From positions 372,001-436,000 of the forward strand of contig NZ_JAAAMI010000001.1 in NCBI RefSeq assembly GCF_010500845.1: a stretch of DNA of 64,000 nt, in the 5' to 3' direction. The stretch is from Flagellimonas sediminis (GTDB lineage Bacteria; Bacteroidota; Bacteroidia; Flavobacteriales; Flavobacteriaceae). Shown in pieces: positions 38,119 to 45,985 of this stretch. Within the stretch, counting starts at the first letter, position 1. Each line of letters starts with the position of its first letter. The notes beneath the pieces were generated by a model. The model did not search any database. It saw only the letters and a list, made by a program, of their open reading frames with translations, and was not told where the DNA came from. The translations under genes were made by a program, and so were the position numbers.

Positions 38119-39171
38119 TTAGGCTCCACGCTTGATCTTTTGCTTTTGAAGAGGGTTTTTGGTCAATTCCATATACTCCATTCGGTGCCTAAACACCTGA
38201 ATGGCCATGAATACAGCCTCCTTGAACGAGCTCTCATCCGCAATGCCTTTTCCCGCAATTTCATAGGCAGTTCCGTGGTCGGGAGAGGTCCGTACTTTAT
38301 CCAGCCCTGCGGTATAGTTCACGCCTTTTCCAAAGGAAAGGGTCTTGAACGGTATCAGGCCTTGATCGTGATAAGCCGCCAAAATAGCATCAAAATTTTG
38401 ATGGGTATTGGAACCGAAAAAACTATCGGCCGAATACGGACCATAGACCAGAGTGCCTTTATTGAACAGTTCTTGGATCACCGGTTTCAATATCTTATCG
38501 TCCTCTTCACCAATCGTTCCATTATCCCCGCTATGTGGATTGATGCCCAACAAGGCAATTTTAGGTCTACGGATGCCAAAGTCCATTTGAAGCGATTTTT
38601 CCATAATGGCCACTTTGTTGCGGATCAATTTTGGGGTAATGGCCTGTGCCACATCCTTCACCGCAATATGATCGGTGAGCAAACCCACACGAAGGGAATC
38701 CGCAACCATGAACATCAGGCTTTCCCCCTTCAGTTCCTTGGCCAAATAATCGGTATGGCCGGGAAATTTAAAATCGTCGGCCTGTATGTTGTTCTTGTTG
38801 ATGGGTGCGGTGACCAGTACATCTATCTCACCCTCTTTTAATGCTTTTACCGCAGCCTTTAAAGACTGAATGGCCAGTGCACCTGCTTCTTTCGTAGCCT
38901 GTCCGTATTCAATTTGTGGAACATCTTTCCAAACGTTTACAATATTGATCTTCCCATCCACGGCTTGAGAGGCATCCTTTGCCCCGTTGAAGGTAATATC
39001 GATACCCAGATCGGTCTTTTGTTGGGTAATGGTCTTGTTGGATGCAAATAGGATAGGAGTGCAAAAATCCAACATTCTTGCATCCTCAAAGGTTTTGAGA
39101 GCCACCTCGCACCCAATGCCGTTGATGTCCCCAATGGAAATCCCCAGCTTTATTTTTTGCGTTTCCTCCAT
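38119..39171 (-). CDS. pdxA: 4-hydroxythreonine-4-phosphate dehydrogenase PdxA
   Basis: 350 residues. It oxidises 4-phosphohydroxy-L-threonine with NAD in the DXP-dependent branch of pyridoxal-phosphate synthesis. Family motifs are visible: GDINGIG at 15-21, PINKNNIQ, PGHTDYLAKE with a metal-ligand His, GINPHSGDNG, and HDQGLIPFK with another metal His. It is the first gene of a minus-strand set with the DUF177 gene and rpmF. The ribE gene starts divergently 58 bases away. Confidence 0.96.
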   Translation of the reverse strand: MEETQKIKLGISIGDINGIGCEVALKTFEDARMLDFCTPILFASNKTITQQKTDLGIDITFNGAKDASQAVDGKINIVNVWKDVPQIEYGQATKEAGALAIQSLKAAVKALKEGEIDVLVTAPINKNNIQADDFKFPGHTDYLAKELKGESLMFMVADSLRVGLLTDHIAVKDVAQAITPKLIRNKVAIMEKSLQMDFGIRRPKIALLGINPHSGDNGTIGEEDDKILKPVIQELFNKGTLVYGPYSADSFFGSNTHQNFDAILAAYHDQGLIPFKTLSFGKGVNYTAGLDKVRTSPDHGTAYEIAGKGIADESSFKEAVFMAIQVFRHRMEYMELTKNPLQKQKIKRGA

Positions 39172-39191
39172 ATAATCAATGCCGTTATGGC

Positions 39192-39199
39192 TACTTTTG
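39192..39199 (+). promoter_or_regulatory. Possible -7 box for ribE
   Basis: TACTTTTG matches TAnnTTTG exactly and ends 30 bases before the ATG at 39230. That spacing supports this start over the in-frame ATG at 39179, which would lie upstream of the promoter. No clear TTG -33 element is seen. Confidence 0.5.
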
Positions 39200-39204
39200 C
39201 ACTA

Positions 39205-39212
39205 CAAAACTA
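39205..39212 (-). promoter_or_regulatory. Possible -7 box for pdxA
   Basis: The minus strand reads TAGTTTTG, an exact TAnnTTTG match, 33 bases before the pdxA start. It lies back to back with the ribE box, forming a compact divergent promoter region. The -33 element is not evident. Confidence 0.4.
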
Positions 39213-39229
39213 GTCAATTAATAATACAC

Positions 39230-39820
39230 ATGTTCACAGGGATCATAGAGACTTTGGGGAAAGTTGAAAAGCTTGAAAAAGAAGGGGGTAATCTTCACAT
39301 CACCATTTCTTCGGATATTACATCTGAACTTAAAATTGACCAAAGCGTTGCCCATAACGGCGTGTGTTTAACTGTGGTTTCTTTGAAGGATGACCAATAT
39401 ACGGTCACTGCCATAGAAGAGACCTTGAACAAGACGAACCTCGATGAACTAACCTTGGAAAACGAGGTGAACCTGGAGCGTGCCATGGTACTTGGAGCCC
39501 GGTTGGATGGTCATATTGTTCAAGGCCATGTGGACCAAACCGCCGTATGTACTTCCATTGACCAGAAGGATGGTAGCTGGGTATTTACCTTTTCCTATGA
39601 TACCAAACTCAACAACGTGACCATTGAAAAAGGATCTATTACTGTGGATGGGGTTAGCTTGACGGTTGTGGACTCCCAAAAAGACCGCTTCAGTGTGGCC
39701 ATTATTCCTTATACATACGAGCACACCCGTTTTCATACCTATAAAGTGGGTACAACGGTTAACCTAGAGTTTGATGTGGTTGGAAAATATGTGGCCAGGC
39801 TGTTGTCGCTTCGGGATTAA
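39230..39820 (+). CDS. ribE: Riboflavin synthase alpha chain
   Basis: 196 residues from the ATG at 39230, giving the classic start MFTGIIETLGKV. An in-frame ATG at 39179 would add 17 unrelated residues and precede the likely promoter. Two lumazine-binding repeats are visible, about 1-96 and 97-190; the second starts near ARLDGHIVQGHVDQ. The enzyme converts two 6,7-dimethyl-8-ribityllumazine molecules to riboflavin. Its TAA overlaps the stop of the convergent symporter gene in the shared TTAA at 39817-39820. Confidence 0.95.
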   Translation: MFTGIIETLGKVEKLEKEGGNLHITISSDITSELKIDQSVAHNGVCLTVVSLKDDQYTVTAIEETLNKTNLDELTLENEVNLERAMVLGARLDGHIVQGHVDQTAVCTSIDQKDGSWVFTFSYDTKLNNVTIEKGSITVDGVSLTVVDSQKDRFSVAIIPYTYEHTRFHTYKVGTTVNLEFDVVGKYVARLLSLRD

Positions 39821-41625
39821 AAAACGTTTCTCATTCCTTTCCAAACCCTTAACAGCACGAGGGCAGAAACCACAACCAGTACGGTAAGTCCCATGGCCAA
39901 CTTGTACTCTCCATAGATCCAATACCCAGTTGCGAACATGATGGAGTAGATCAATACGACACCGGATAGCATGGCCTTTATTCCTGAAGGCACACTCCAT
40001 TTTTCATCAGTCTTTACGATTTCTACGTTGTCCTCCTTGGCCTCATCCACAATCTTGGACCAGCCCGGACCACCAGGTTGAATTTTGAGATAGAAGCTTC
40101 GTAGTACTTCTTTACTTTCAGGTTGCGTAATGAAAGTTGCCGTTAACCATATAATAGAGGTCACCACCATAATGAAGGGCAAATCGGCCCATTCAGGGAA
40201 AATCCCCGTTTCTGGGGCAAACAAGACTTCGCGCAGGGAGGTGGTTTCCAATAGTACTGCCAAAATCCCGGAAGCAAACATGGCCGTAATTTCGCTCCAT
40301 GCATTTATACGCCACCAGAACCAACGTAAAATAAAGATCAGTCCAGTACCCGCACCAAAGGAAAGCAACAAGTTGAACACTCCCATGGCGTCTTGAAGGG
40401 CCAGGGCCAAAAAGGCGCTTAACACCATCAATATTACCGTGGATATCCTTCCCACATTTACCATTTGCTTTTCTGAAGCATTGGGATTTATCTGTTGTTT
40501 GTAAAAATCATAAACAATATAAGAGGAGCCCCAGTTCAATTGGGTAGAAATAGTAGACATATATGCCGCTACCAAAGAGGCCAGAACAATTCCCAAAAGA
40601 CCTGTTGGCAATTTGGTCATCATCGCGGAATACGCTAAATCATGTCCCAATTTATCTTCGGTTACATTAGGGAATGCTTCATGGATGCTAGCAATGTCCG
40701 GATAAACCACCAACGATGCCAATGCCACTAAAATCCAAGGCCATGGACGCAAGGCATAGTGCATGATATTAAAAAAGAAGGTTGCCCCAATGGCATGGTT
40801 TTCATTTTTGGCGGCCAACATACGCTGTGCAATATAGCCCCCGCCACCTGGTTCCCCACCTGGGTACCAAGAACTCCACCATTGAACAGCCAATGGTATG
40901 ATCAATGCCGTGATCAATGCTTTTTTATCACTGAAATCGGGAAGAATACTCAATTTCCCTTTTACATTCTCATTTTCCAGAATGGCCTGTAATCCACCTA
41001 CTTCTGGGAGGTTGACTAGATAGATGGCTGCTCCAATAGCTCCTGCCATGGCTACAAAAAAGAGAAAGAAATCACTGTAGACCACACCTTTAAATCCACC
41101 CAAGGCACTAAAAATAACGGTGATTAGACCTGCACTTACCACGGTCACCCATGGATCAAGGCCTAACATGACCCCACCGATCTTAATTGCCGCCAAAGTA
41201 ACGGAGGCCATAGTGATCACATTAAAAAGGACACCGAGATAAATCGCCCTGAACTTTCTTAAAAAACTGGCGGGTTTGCCTCCATATCGAATGGCATAAA
41301 ATTCTAAATCCGTATTCACGTTGGATTTTCTCCAAAGCTTTGCGTACACAAAAACGGTCAACATCCCCGTCAACAAAAAGCACCACCAGCCCCAGTTTCC
41401 AGAAACCCCATTGGAACGCACCAAATTGGTTACCAAATTGGGCGTGTCTGTAGAAAATGTGGTGGCCACCATGGACAATCCCAAGAGCCACCAGGGCATG
41501 CTACGCCCAGACAAAAAGTACTCGGCTGAATCCTTTCCAGATTTTTTGGATACGTAGATCCCGATAAAAAGTACTAGGGCAAAAAACCCAAAAATGATAA
41601 TGTAATCTATAAGTTGAAGTTCCAT
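39817..41625 (-). CDS. Sodium:solute symporter (SSS family)
   Basis: 602 residues, a large polytopic membrane protein with about 13-14 hydrophobic segments. The first segment is at about 5-25, followed by SAEYFLSGRSMPWWLLGLSM and FSTDTPNLVTNLVR, typical SSS motifs around the sodium and substrate sites. A charged cytoplasmic stretch (about 520-555, VDEAKEDNVEIVKTDEK) precedes the last two segments. The family imports sugars, sialic acid, amino or organic acids with Na+; the substrate is unknown. The next gene is divergent. A near-consensus -7 box (TATCTTTA) lies on the minus strand at 41646-41653. Confidence 0.9.
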   Translation of the reverse strand: MELQLIDYIIIFGFFALVLFIGIYVSKKSGKDSAEYFLSGRSMPWWLLGLSMVATTFSTDTPNLVTNLVRSNGVSGNWGWWCFLLTGMLTVFVYAKLWRKSNVNTDLEFYAIRYGGKPASFLRKFRAIYLGVLFNVITMASVTLAAIKIGGVMLGLDPWVTVVSAGLITVIFSALGGFKGVVYSDFFLFFVAMAGAIGAAIYLVNLPEVGGLQAILENENVKGKLSILPDFSDKKALITALIIPLAVQWWSSWYPGGEPGGGGYIAQRMLAAKNENHAIGATFFFNIMHYALRPWPWILVALASLVVYPDIASIHEAFPNVTEDKLGHDLAYSAMMTKLPTGLLGIVLASLVAAYMSTISTQLNWGSSYIVYDFYKQQINPNASEKQMVNVGRISTVILMVLSAFLALALQDAMGVFNLLLSFGAGTGLIFILRWFWWRINAWSEITAMFASGILAVLLETTSLREVLFAPETGIFPEWADLPFIMVVTSIIWLTATFITQPESKEVLRSFYLKIQPGGPGWSKIVDEAKEDNVEIVKTDEKWSVPSGIKAMLSGVVLIYSIMFATGYWIYGEYKLAMGLTVLVVVSALVLLRVWKGMRNVF

Positions 41626-41665
41626 ATGTTTGGTTTGGCAAGAGATAAAGATAGCCTTTTTGGGT

Positions 41666-41673
41666 TACTTTTG
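41666..41673 (+). promoter_or_regulatory. Possible -7 box for the TSUP permease gene
   Basis: TACTTTTG matches TAnnTTTG and lies 20 bases before the ATG at 41694. A -33 TTG is not found at the right distance. Confidence 0.4.
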
Positions 41674-41693
41674 TACACGACCAATACTTCTTC

Positions 41694-42449
41694 ATGCTAC
41701 TTTCTTCCCTTTCCGATATTTCGATAACCGCTTGGACCATGGCTACCACCGCTGTTTTTCTAATGGGCGTATCCAAAGCGGGGCTCAAGGGCATGTCCAT
41801 TTTTAACGTTACCCTGATGGCCCTTGCCTTCGGTTCCCGTACCTCTACCGGTATTTTCATTCCTTTATTATTGGTGGGCGATGTGTTTGCCGTGGTGTAT
41901 TACAATCGTCATACCCAGTGGAAATACATCTATCGGTTTATACCTTGGATGGTCATCGGAATCTTAATCGGGGTTGTCATAGGTAAGGATCTTCCTGAAA
42001 AAGAATTCAAATGGGGCATGGCCCTAGTCATTTTTTTGAGTTTGGGCATGTTAATTTGGTGGGACCGAAGAAAATCGGAAAACGTACCCACCCATTGGCT
42101 TTTTGCGGGCACGATGGGTATTTTGGCCGGCATTTGTACCATGATCGGCAATTTGGCAGGAGCCTTCACCAATATTTTCTTTTTGGCGATGCGCTTACCG
42201 AAAAATGAATTTGTAGGCACGGCGGCCTGGTTGTTTTTGATTACGAATCTCTTTAAACTGCCTTTTCATATATGGGTATGGAACACCATTTCCGAGGAAA
42301 GTTTGGCCATCAATCTTAGGTTGCTGCCGGCAATTTTAGCGGGATTGGTCCTGGGAGTATTTTTGGTGAAACAAATCAACGAGAAAAATTACAAACGTTT
42401 TATTTTGGTGGTAACGGCCATCGGGGCCCTTGCGATTCTTTTTAAGTAA
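41694..42449 (+). CDS. TSUP-family membrane permease (TauE/SafE-like)
   Basis: 251 residues, about 8 membrane segments in two halves. The family motif GVSKAGLKGMSIFNV (about 26-40) is near the N-terminus, and a second glycine-rich motif, GILAGICTMIGNLAGAFTNI, is in the second half. TSUP proteins move sulfite, sulfonates or other small organic anions across the inner membrane; the substrate here is not known. The gene stands alone between a divergent symporter gene and a convergent peptidase gene and ends before a shared terminator. Confidence 0.87.
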   Translation: MLLSSLSDISITAWTMATTAVFLMGVSKAGLKGMSIFNVTLMALAFGSRTSTGIFIPLLLVGDVFAVVYYNRHTQWKYIYRFIPWMVIGILIGVVIGKDLPEKEFKWGMALVIFLSLGMLIWWDRRKSENVPTHWLFAGTMGILAGICTMIGNLAGAFTNIFFLAMRLPKNEFVGTAAWLFLITNLFKLPFHIWVWNTISEESLAINLRLLPAILAGLVLGVFLVKQINEKNYKRFILVVTAIGALAILFK

Positions 42450-42469
42450 GATTAAAGCGTTAAAAAATA

Positions 42470-42497
42470 AAAAGCCCCATCAATGGATGGGGCTTTT
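42470..42497. terminator. Bidirectional rho-independent terminator
   Basis: AAAAGCCCCATC and GATGGGGCTTTT form a perfect 12-bp stem with the loop AATG. A-run and T-run flanks let it work in both directions. It lies between the convergent TSUP permease and peptidase genes. Confidence 0.92.
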
Positions 42498-42517
42498 GTA
42501 CTTAAGAAAAGGTCTTC

Positions 42518-45130
42518 CTATTCCGAAGCTCCTTCGTATATCGCATTGAAAATCAGCTTATATGTTCCTCTGGGTTGCCCACGGAACTGTGGTCTAAAGG
42601 CAAACAAAATACAGCTGCCTTTTCCGTACTTGGCCTCAACCAAGGCAGGTTTTTTGGCAATATACCGTTCTTCGCCCATGGCCCAACCGCTCATCAGCAG
42701 GTTCTTGGCCGCATACGTGGCGATTACCTTTACATCAGGTGCCGGGGCATCCTTGATGTCCTCTTTGCCACCCTCTCCGGTTTTGTTCTGTTTATCAATC
42801 ACAAAGGCACGGCTTCTGTTGAACGAAACCGCAACGGTATCCTTCATCCCGAACGCCAAAGGATTAGTGGTGTCTATTCCGGTTCTGATCAACGATCCGG
42901 GAATAAAGAAATCCTTGCTGTCCGCACCTTCCACTGCATCACGCAAAGGCAAACCAAATTGTTCGATGACAAAATCGCTGGCCTCATCAAAAGCAATCAA
43001 AGTTCCCCCTTCTTTCACATAGTTGCTCAATGCCATGGAACCGTCCAATCCAACACCACCTGTAAATTGTTCGGGCATGTCCAAAACACTATGGCCGTGC
43101 AAAATGGAATTCGGTCGCTGGGATGGGATAATGATGGCGTCATATTTGGATAGGTCCTTCATTTTAATGTCCTTGTCATGAAGGGTGTCAAGATCAAAAG
43201 CGTACTCGTCCATCACAAAACGGGTCCATCCTTCATCCATATTGGAAACCCAAGATTTGTAAAGCCCTACTTTGGGCGAATGGATTTTTTTCAATTGCAC
43301 TTCTGGCTTTGCCATCAATCCCGTAAATTCCAGGCCATATTCCTTGCTCAAGGACTCAATTAGAGCATTGTCACCAGATACAATATAGGAACCGGCGGGA
43401 AAAGTCACTTTTCCAGATTTGAACTCGGTCATGGCTTTGTATGCTGTTCCACCTGCTTTCAATACTTTGTTGGTCACTGCTACGGAAGCATTGGTGTTCG
43501 CGCTCAACGCATACCCAAAAGAGGCACTTTTTGACACACTTCCTTCATAATAATTTACCAATCCGGCAACTTTTTCAGTAGGCGCCTTGAAAGATTCCTT
43601 GATCTTGTCCACATCTACACCCATCTGCAAAGGCAAGGTCCATCCTGCCAAATCATAAGGGGTATCCGGAGGTCCGCCTGGATATTGAAAACGGGTAGGA
43701 TAGTTTTGTTTCTCCATCAAATCGGTCAAATACGGTCTAAATGCCTGACCGGAATAGATGATATAGGTTCCCTTTTCGTATTTTTTATCGTTTAGGGTAA
43801 AATCCTTGGTGGCCCTTTCGATTTCAACACCGCCGCGTAGCAACACGTTTACAAGATTCACCGCTTCAAAGGAATCCCATTGGTTTTTATCAATGATGTA
43901 GGCAAAGGGCCCTTCCTTGTTGCCTTTTTCAATGGCAGATCTACCCATTTTGTAGATATTGTACAGGTAATTTTCCTTACGGTCGGCGGCAAGGTCCAAG
44001 GTGGCCCAGGTGGCCGTCAACATATAATCCACGGCATCCCTAAAATGAGATTCTCCTCCTTTCCAAGGATCGGGATACATGATATCGGTACCATCCGTTG
44101 GAGTACCTGCTACTGTTTTTGGAAGTTTTTCAGGGTCATAAAACCTTGGTGTGGGAGTGGTATGTCCTGTTTCGGTCAAAATACCGATCATGTTGTGATA
44201 GTAAGGTACCGTACGCCCACCTCCGTTCCAGAACATGGTATAAAAGTTATCTGCGATGGCCCCCGGCATGTTTTCCAACGAGAATCTTTTGGACATTGCA
44301 GAACCTACTTCACTTACTGCGGCAGTAATAGCTGGATGAATGTTCGGGTTAACCGGATCAGCATAGGGTGGAATGGAAATTTTGGTCCACGCTGGAGAGG
44401 ATTGATGGTGGTTGTACACAATCTGCGGGTACCATTCATTGTACAATATTTTGGTCACGTTATAGGTTTCCGGCATATTGTTCATAAACCAGTCCCTATT
44501 ATTGTCATGCCCCATATAGTAATGGTAAAGAACCGGTGGATGCGAAGTTTCGTAGGCAGTACCCAGATTTTTACGGTACCAATCCACAACAATGTCCAAC
44601 CCATCAGGATTCATAACGGGCATTAACAAGGTAATCACATTTTCCCTGATTTTTTTCATTTCCGCTGTTTCGGAAGTGGCCAACGTGTAGGCCAATTCAG
44701 AAGTCATTTGTCCGTGGGCCAGCTCCGTGGAGTGCATCCCACCGTCTATCCAAACAATGGCCCTACCTTCTTCGGAAAGCCTTGTGGCCTCATCATCACT
44801 GATTCGGGCGCGGGCCAATTTGGCACTGATGTCCTTCCATTTATCCAGTTGGGCCAAATTTTCTTCCGTGGAGATGAACAGAAGATACATTTTACGGCCT
44901 AGGACGGTTTCACCGATTTCAATTTTCTTTACACGATTGGAAGCATTGTCCAATTTGGTCAAGTAATCTTCTATTTGGGCATAATCTGCCAGTTTGTAGT
45001 CGTCTCCTACCCGAAAGCCATAAACGTCTTTGGGGGATGGCACATTTTGCGCAACCATGGATAAAGCGCATGCCAAAGACATCGTTGCTGAAAACAGCAA
45101 TGCCTTAAGGTTTACAATTTTAAAAGTCAT
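42518..45130 (-). CDS. Secreted zinc carboxypeptidase (M14 family) with C-terminal domain
   Basis: 870 residues. An N-terminal signal peptide (about 1-27, ALLFSATMSLACALSMVAQ) sends it to the periplasm or beyond. The M14 domain follows at about 45-380: the zinc pair is HSTE in GGMHSTELAHG, the third ligand is likely in YNHHQSS, the substrate Arg/Asn region is MNPDGLDIV, and the catalytic Glu is in ILTETGHTT. The C-terminal half contains a Rossmann/GATase-like part (DAIIIPSQRP and GTLIAFDEASDF), as found in large Bacteroidota M14 peptidases. It probably trims peptides for uptake. It is monocistronic: a terminator stands on both sides. Confidence 0.92.
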   Translation of the reverse strand: MTFKIVNLKALLFSATMSLACALSMVAQNVPSPKDVYGFRVGDDYKLADYAQIEDYLTKLDNASNRVKKIEIGETVLGRKMYLLFISTEENLAQLDKWKDISAKLARARISDDEATRLSEEGRAIVWIDGGMHSTELAHGQMTSELAYTLATSETAEMKKIRENVITLLMPVMNPDGLDIVVDWYRKNLGTAYETSHPPVLYHYYMGHDNNRDWFMNNMPETYNVTKILYNEWYPQIVYNHHQSSPAWTKISIPPYADPVNPNIHPAITAAVSEVGSAMSKRFSLENMPGAIADNFYTMFWNGGGRTVPYYHNMIGILTETGHTTPTPRFYDPEKLPKTVAGTPTDGTDIMYPDPWKGGESHFRDAVDYMLTATWATLDLAADRKENYLYNIYKMGRSAIEKGNKEGPFAYIIDKNQWDSFEAVNLVNVLLRGGVEIERATKDFTLNDKKYEKGTYIIYSGQAFRPYLTDLMEKQNYPTRFQYPGGPPDTPYDLAGWTLPLQMGVDVDKIKESFKAPTEKVAGLVNYYEGSVSKSASFGYALSANTNASVAVTNKVLKAGGTAYKAMTEFKSGKVTFPAGSYIVSGDNALIESLSKEYGLEFTGLMAKPEVQLKKIHSPKVGLYKSWVSNMDEGWTRFVMDEYAFDLDTLHDKDIKMKDLSKYDAIIIPSQRPNSILHGHSVLDMPEQFTGGVGLDGSMALSNYVKEGGTLIAFDEASDFVIEQFGLPLRDAVEGADSKDFFIPGSLIRTGIDTTNPLAFGMKDTVAVSFNRSRAFVIDKQNKTGEGGKEDIKDAPAPDVKVIATYAAKNLLMSGWAMGEERYIAKKPALVEAKYGKGSCILFAFRPQFRGQPRGTYKLIFNAIYEGASE

Positions 45131-45284
45131 TTTTTTGAATTAGTTAGAATTGGATTGAAAATTAAGTATTAGCGAGGAGGAAATTAAACGGTTGGACATA
45201 GAATTGCCTTTACTTATACTTTTTTTGAGGTTTGGTGATCAAGCGGGTTAAAAATCATCATATTGTCACATTTCCCTTATTTGA

Positions 45285-45310
45285 AAGGGCCTCCCGGTTG
45301 GGAGGCCCTT
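45285..45310. terminator. Rho-independent terminator after the GMC/partner operon
   Basis: AAGGGCCTCCC and GGGAGGCCCTT form a perfect 11-bp stem with the loop GGTT. It lies 21 bases after the stop of the minus-strand partner gene at 45332. The T-rich flank is better on the plus side, so minus-strand strength is less certain. Confidence 0.8.
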
Positions 45311-45331
45311 TTGTTTTGTGTATCGTGTTTC

Positions 45332-45985
45332 CTATTCGGACCAGGCCTTTCCGCCGGTGAGTTCCTGTAGGTCCCCACAGGCGATGTACTCCCCGGGTAT
45401 GGGCAGGTAGGCGAGTACCTCCTCGCCGACCTTCTCCGAGGACTTGTAGGCCCATGTGGCCAGGTCCCTGAGCTCGTTGGCGAAGGTGTAGCGCGCCACT
45501 TCCTCGTCCAGGGTGGCCTCGCCGCCCTGCATGATGGCCTGCATGTAGCTCATCACGGCCTCGGAATGGGCCGTCTCCTCCTCCTCGGTGCGCTTCCTCA
45601 GGTAGGTGGCCAGTACCGGCTCTATGTCCTCCGCCTCCAGCTCCGCCAGCTCCGTCTTGCCGGAACCCTCCAGTGCCCTGTCGTAGAACTTACCCATCTT
45701 CATCATCACGAAGTCCCGCTGTTCAAGGGGCATCACCTGGTCCAGGTAGGCGTCGATGAAGCCGTGCACGTTCACCTCGGTGGCCGAGGGGGTATCGGTC
45801 TTGGGAAGGATCACGTCCAGGGTGGTGGCCAGGGCCTGTCCCTGTCCCCTGTCCAGATAGGCGGGGACCCACTCCGAATAGGCGGGCTTGTCCTTGCAGC
45901 CCTGGAGCAGGCTTAACAGTGTAGGGGTCGCCACGGCGTAGCCGAAGGCCATCCCCATGTTCTTGAGTGCTGATCTTCTTTCCAT
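45332..45985 (-). CDS. Gluconate 2-dehydrogenase subunit 3 family protein, Tat/lipoprotein partner of the GMC enzyme
   Basis: 217 residues from the ATG at 45985. That start overlaps the GMC stop as TAATG, so translation is coupled; the longer open frame to 46072 lies inside the GMC gene. The N-terminus MERRSALKNMGMAFGYAVAT has a twin-arginine-like ERRSALK and a hydrophobic stretch, ending in a lipobox-like LLQGC with Cys30, so a Tat-exported lipoprotein is likely. The middle has DVILPKTDTPSATEVNVHGF, a family hallmark. In this family subunit 3 accompanies the flavin subunit at the membrane. The gene has about 62% GC in sampled lines, far above its surroundings. Confidence 0.9.
   Translation of the reverse strand: MERRSALKNMGMAFGYAVATPTLLSLLQGCKDKPAYSEWVPAYLDRGQGQALATTLDVILPKTDTPSATEVNVHGFIDAYLDQVMPLEQRDFVMMKMGKFYDRALEGSGKTELAELEAEDIEPVLATYLRKRTEEEETAHSEAVMSYMQAIMQGGEATLDEEVARYTFANELRDLATWAYKSSEKVGEEVLAYLPIPGEYIACGDLQELTGGKAWSE

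Noticed and set aside
38140..38841. 233-codon plus-strand open frame inside pdxA
   Set aside because: Antisense to pdxA, which has clear family motifs; no initiation context and no recognisable domain.
43880..44626. 248-codon plus-strand open frame inside the M14 peptidase gene
   Set aside because: It is fully antisense to a well-supported peptidase gene and its translation is rich in His, Arg, Gly and Trp with no known motif; it is a shadow frame.
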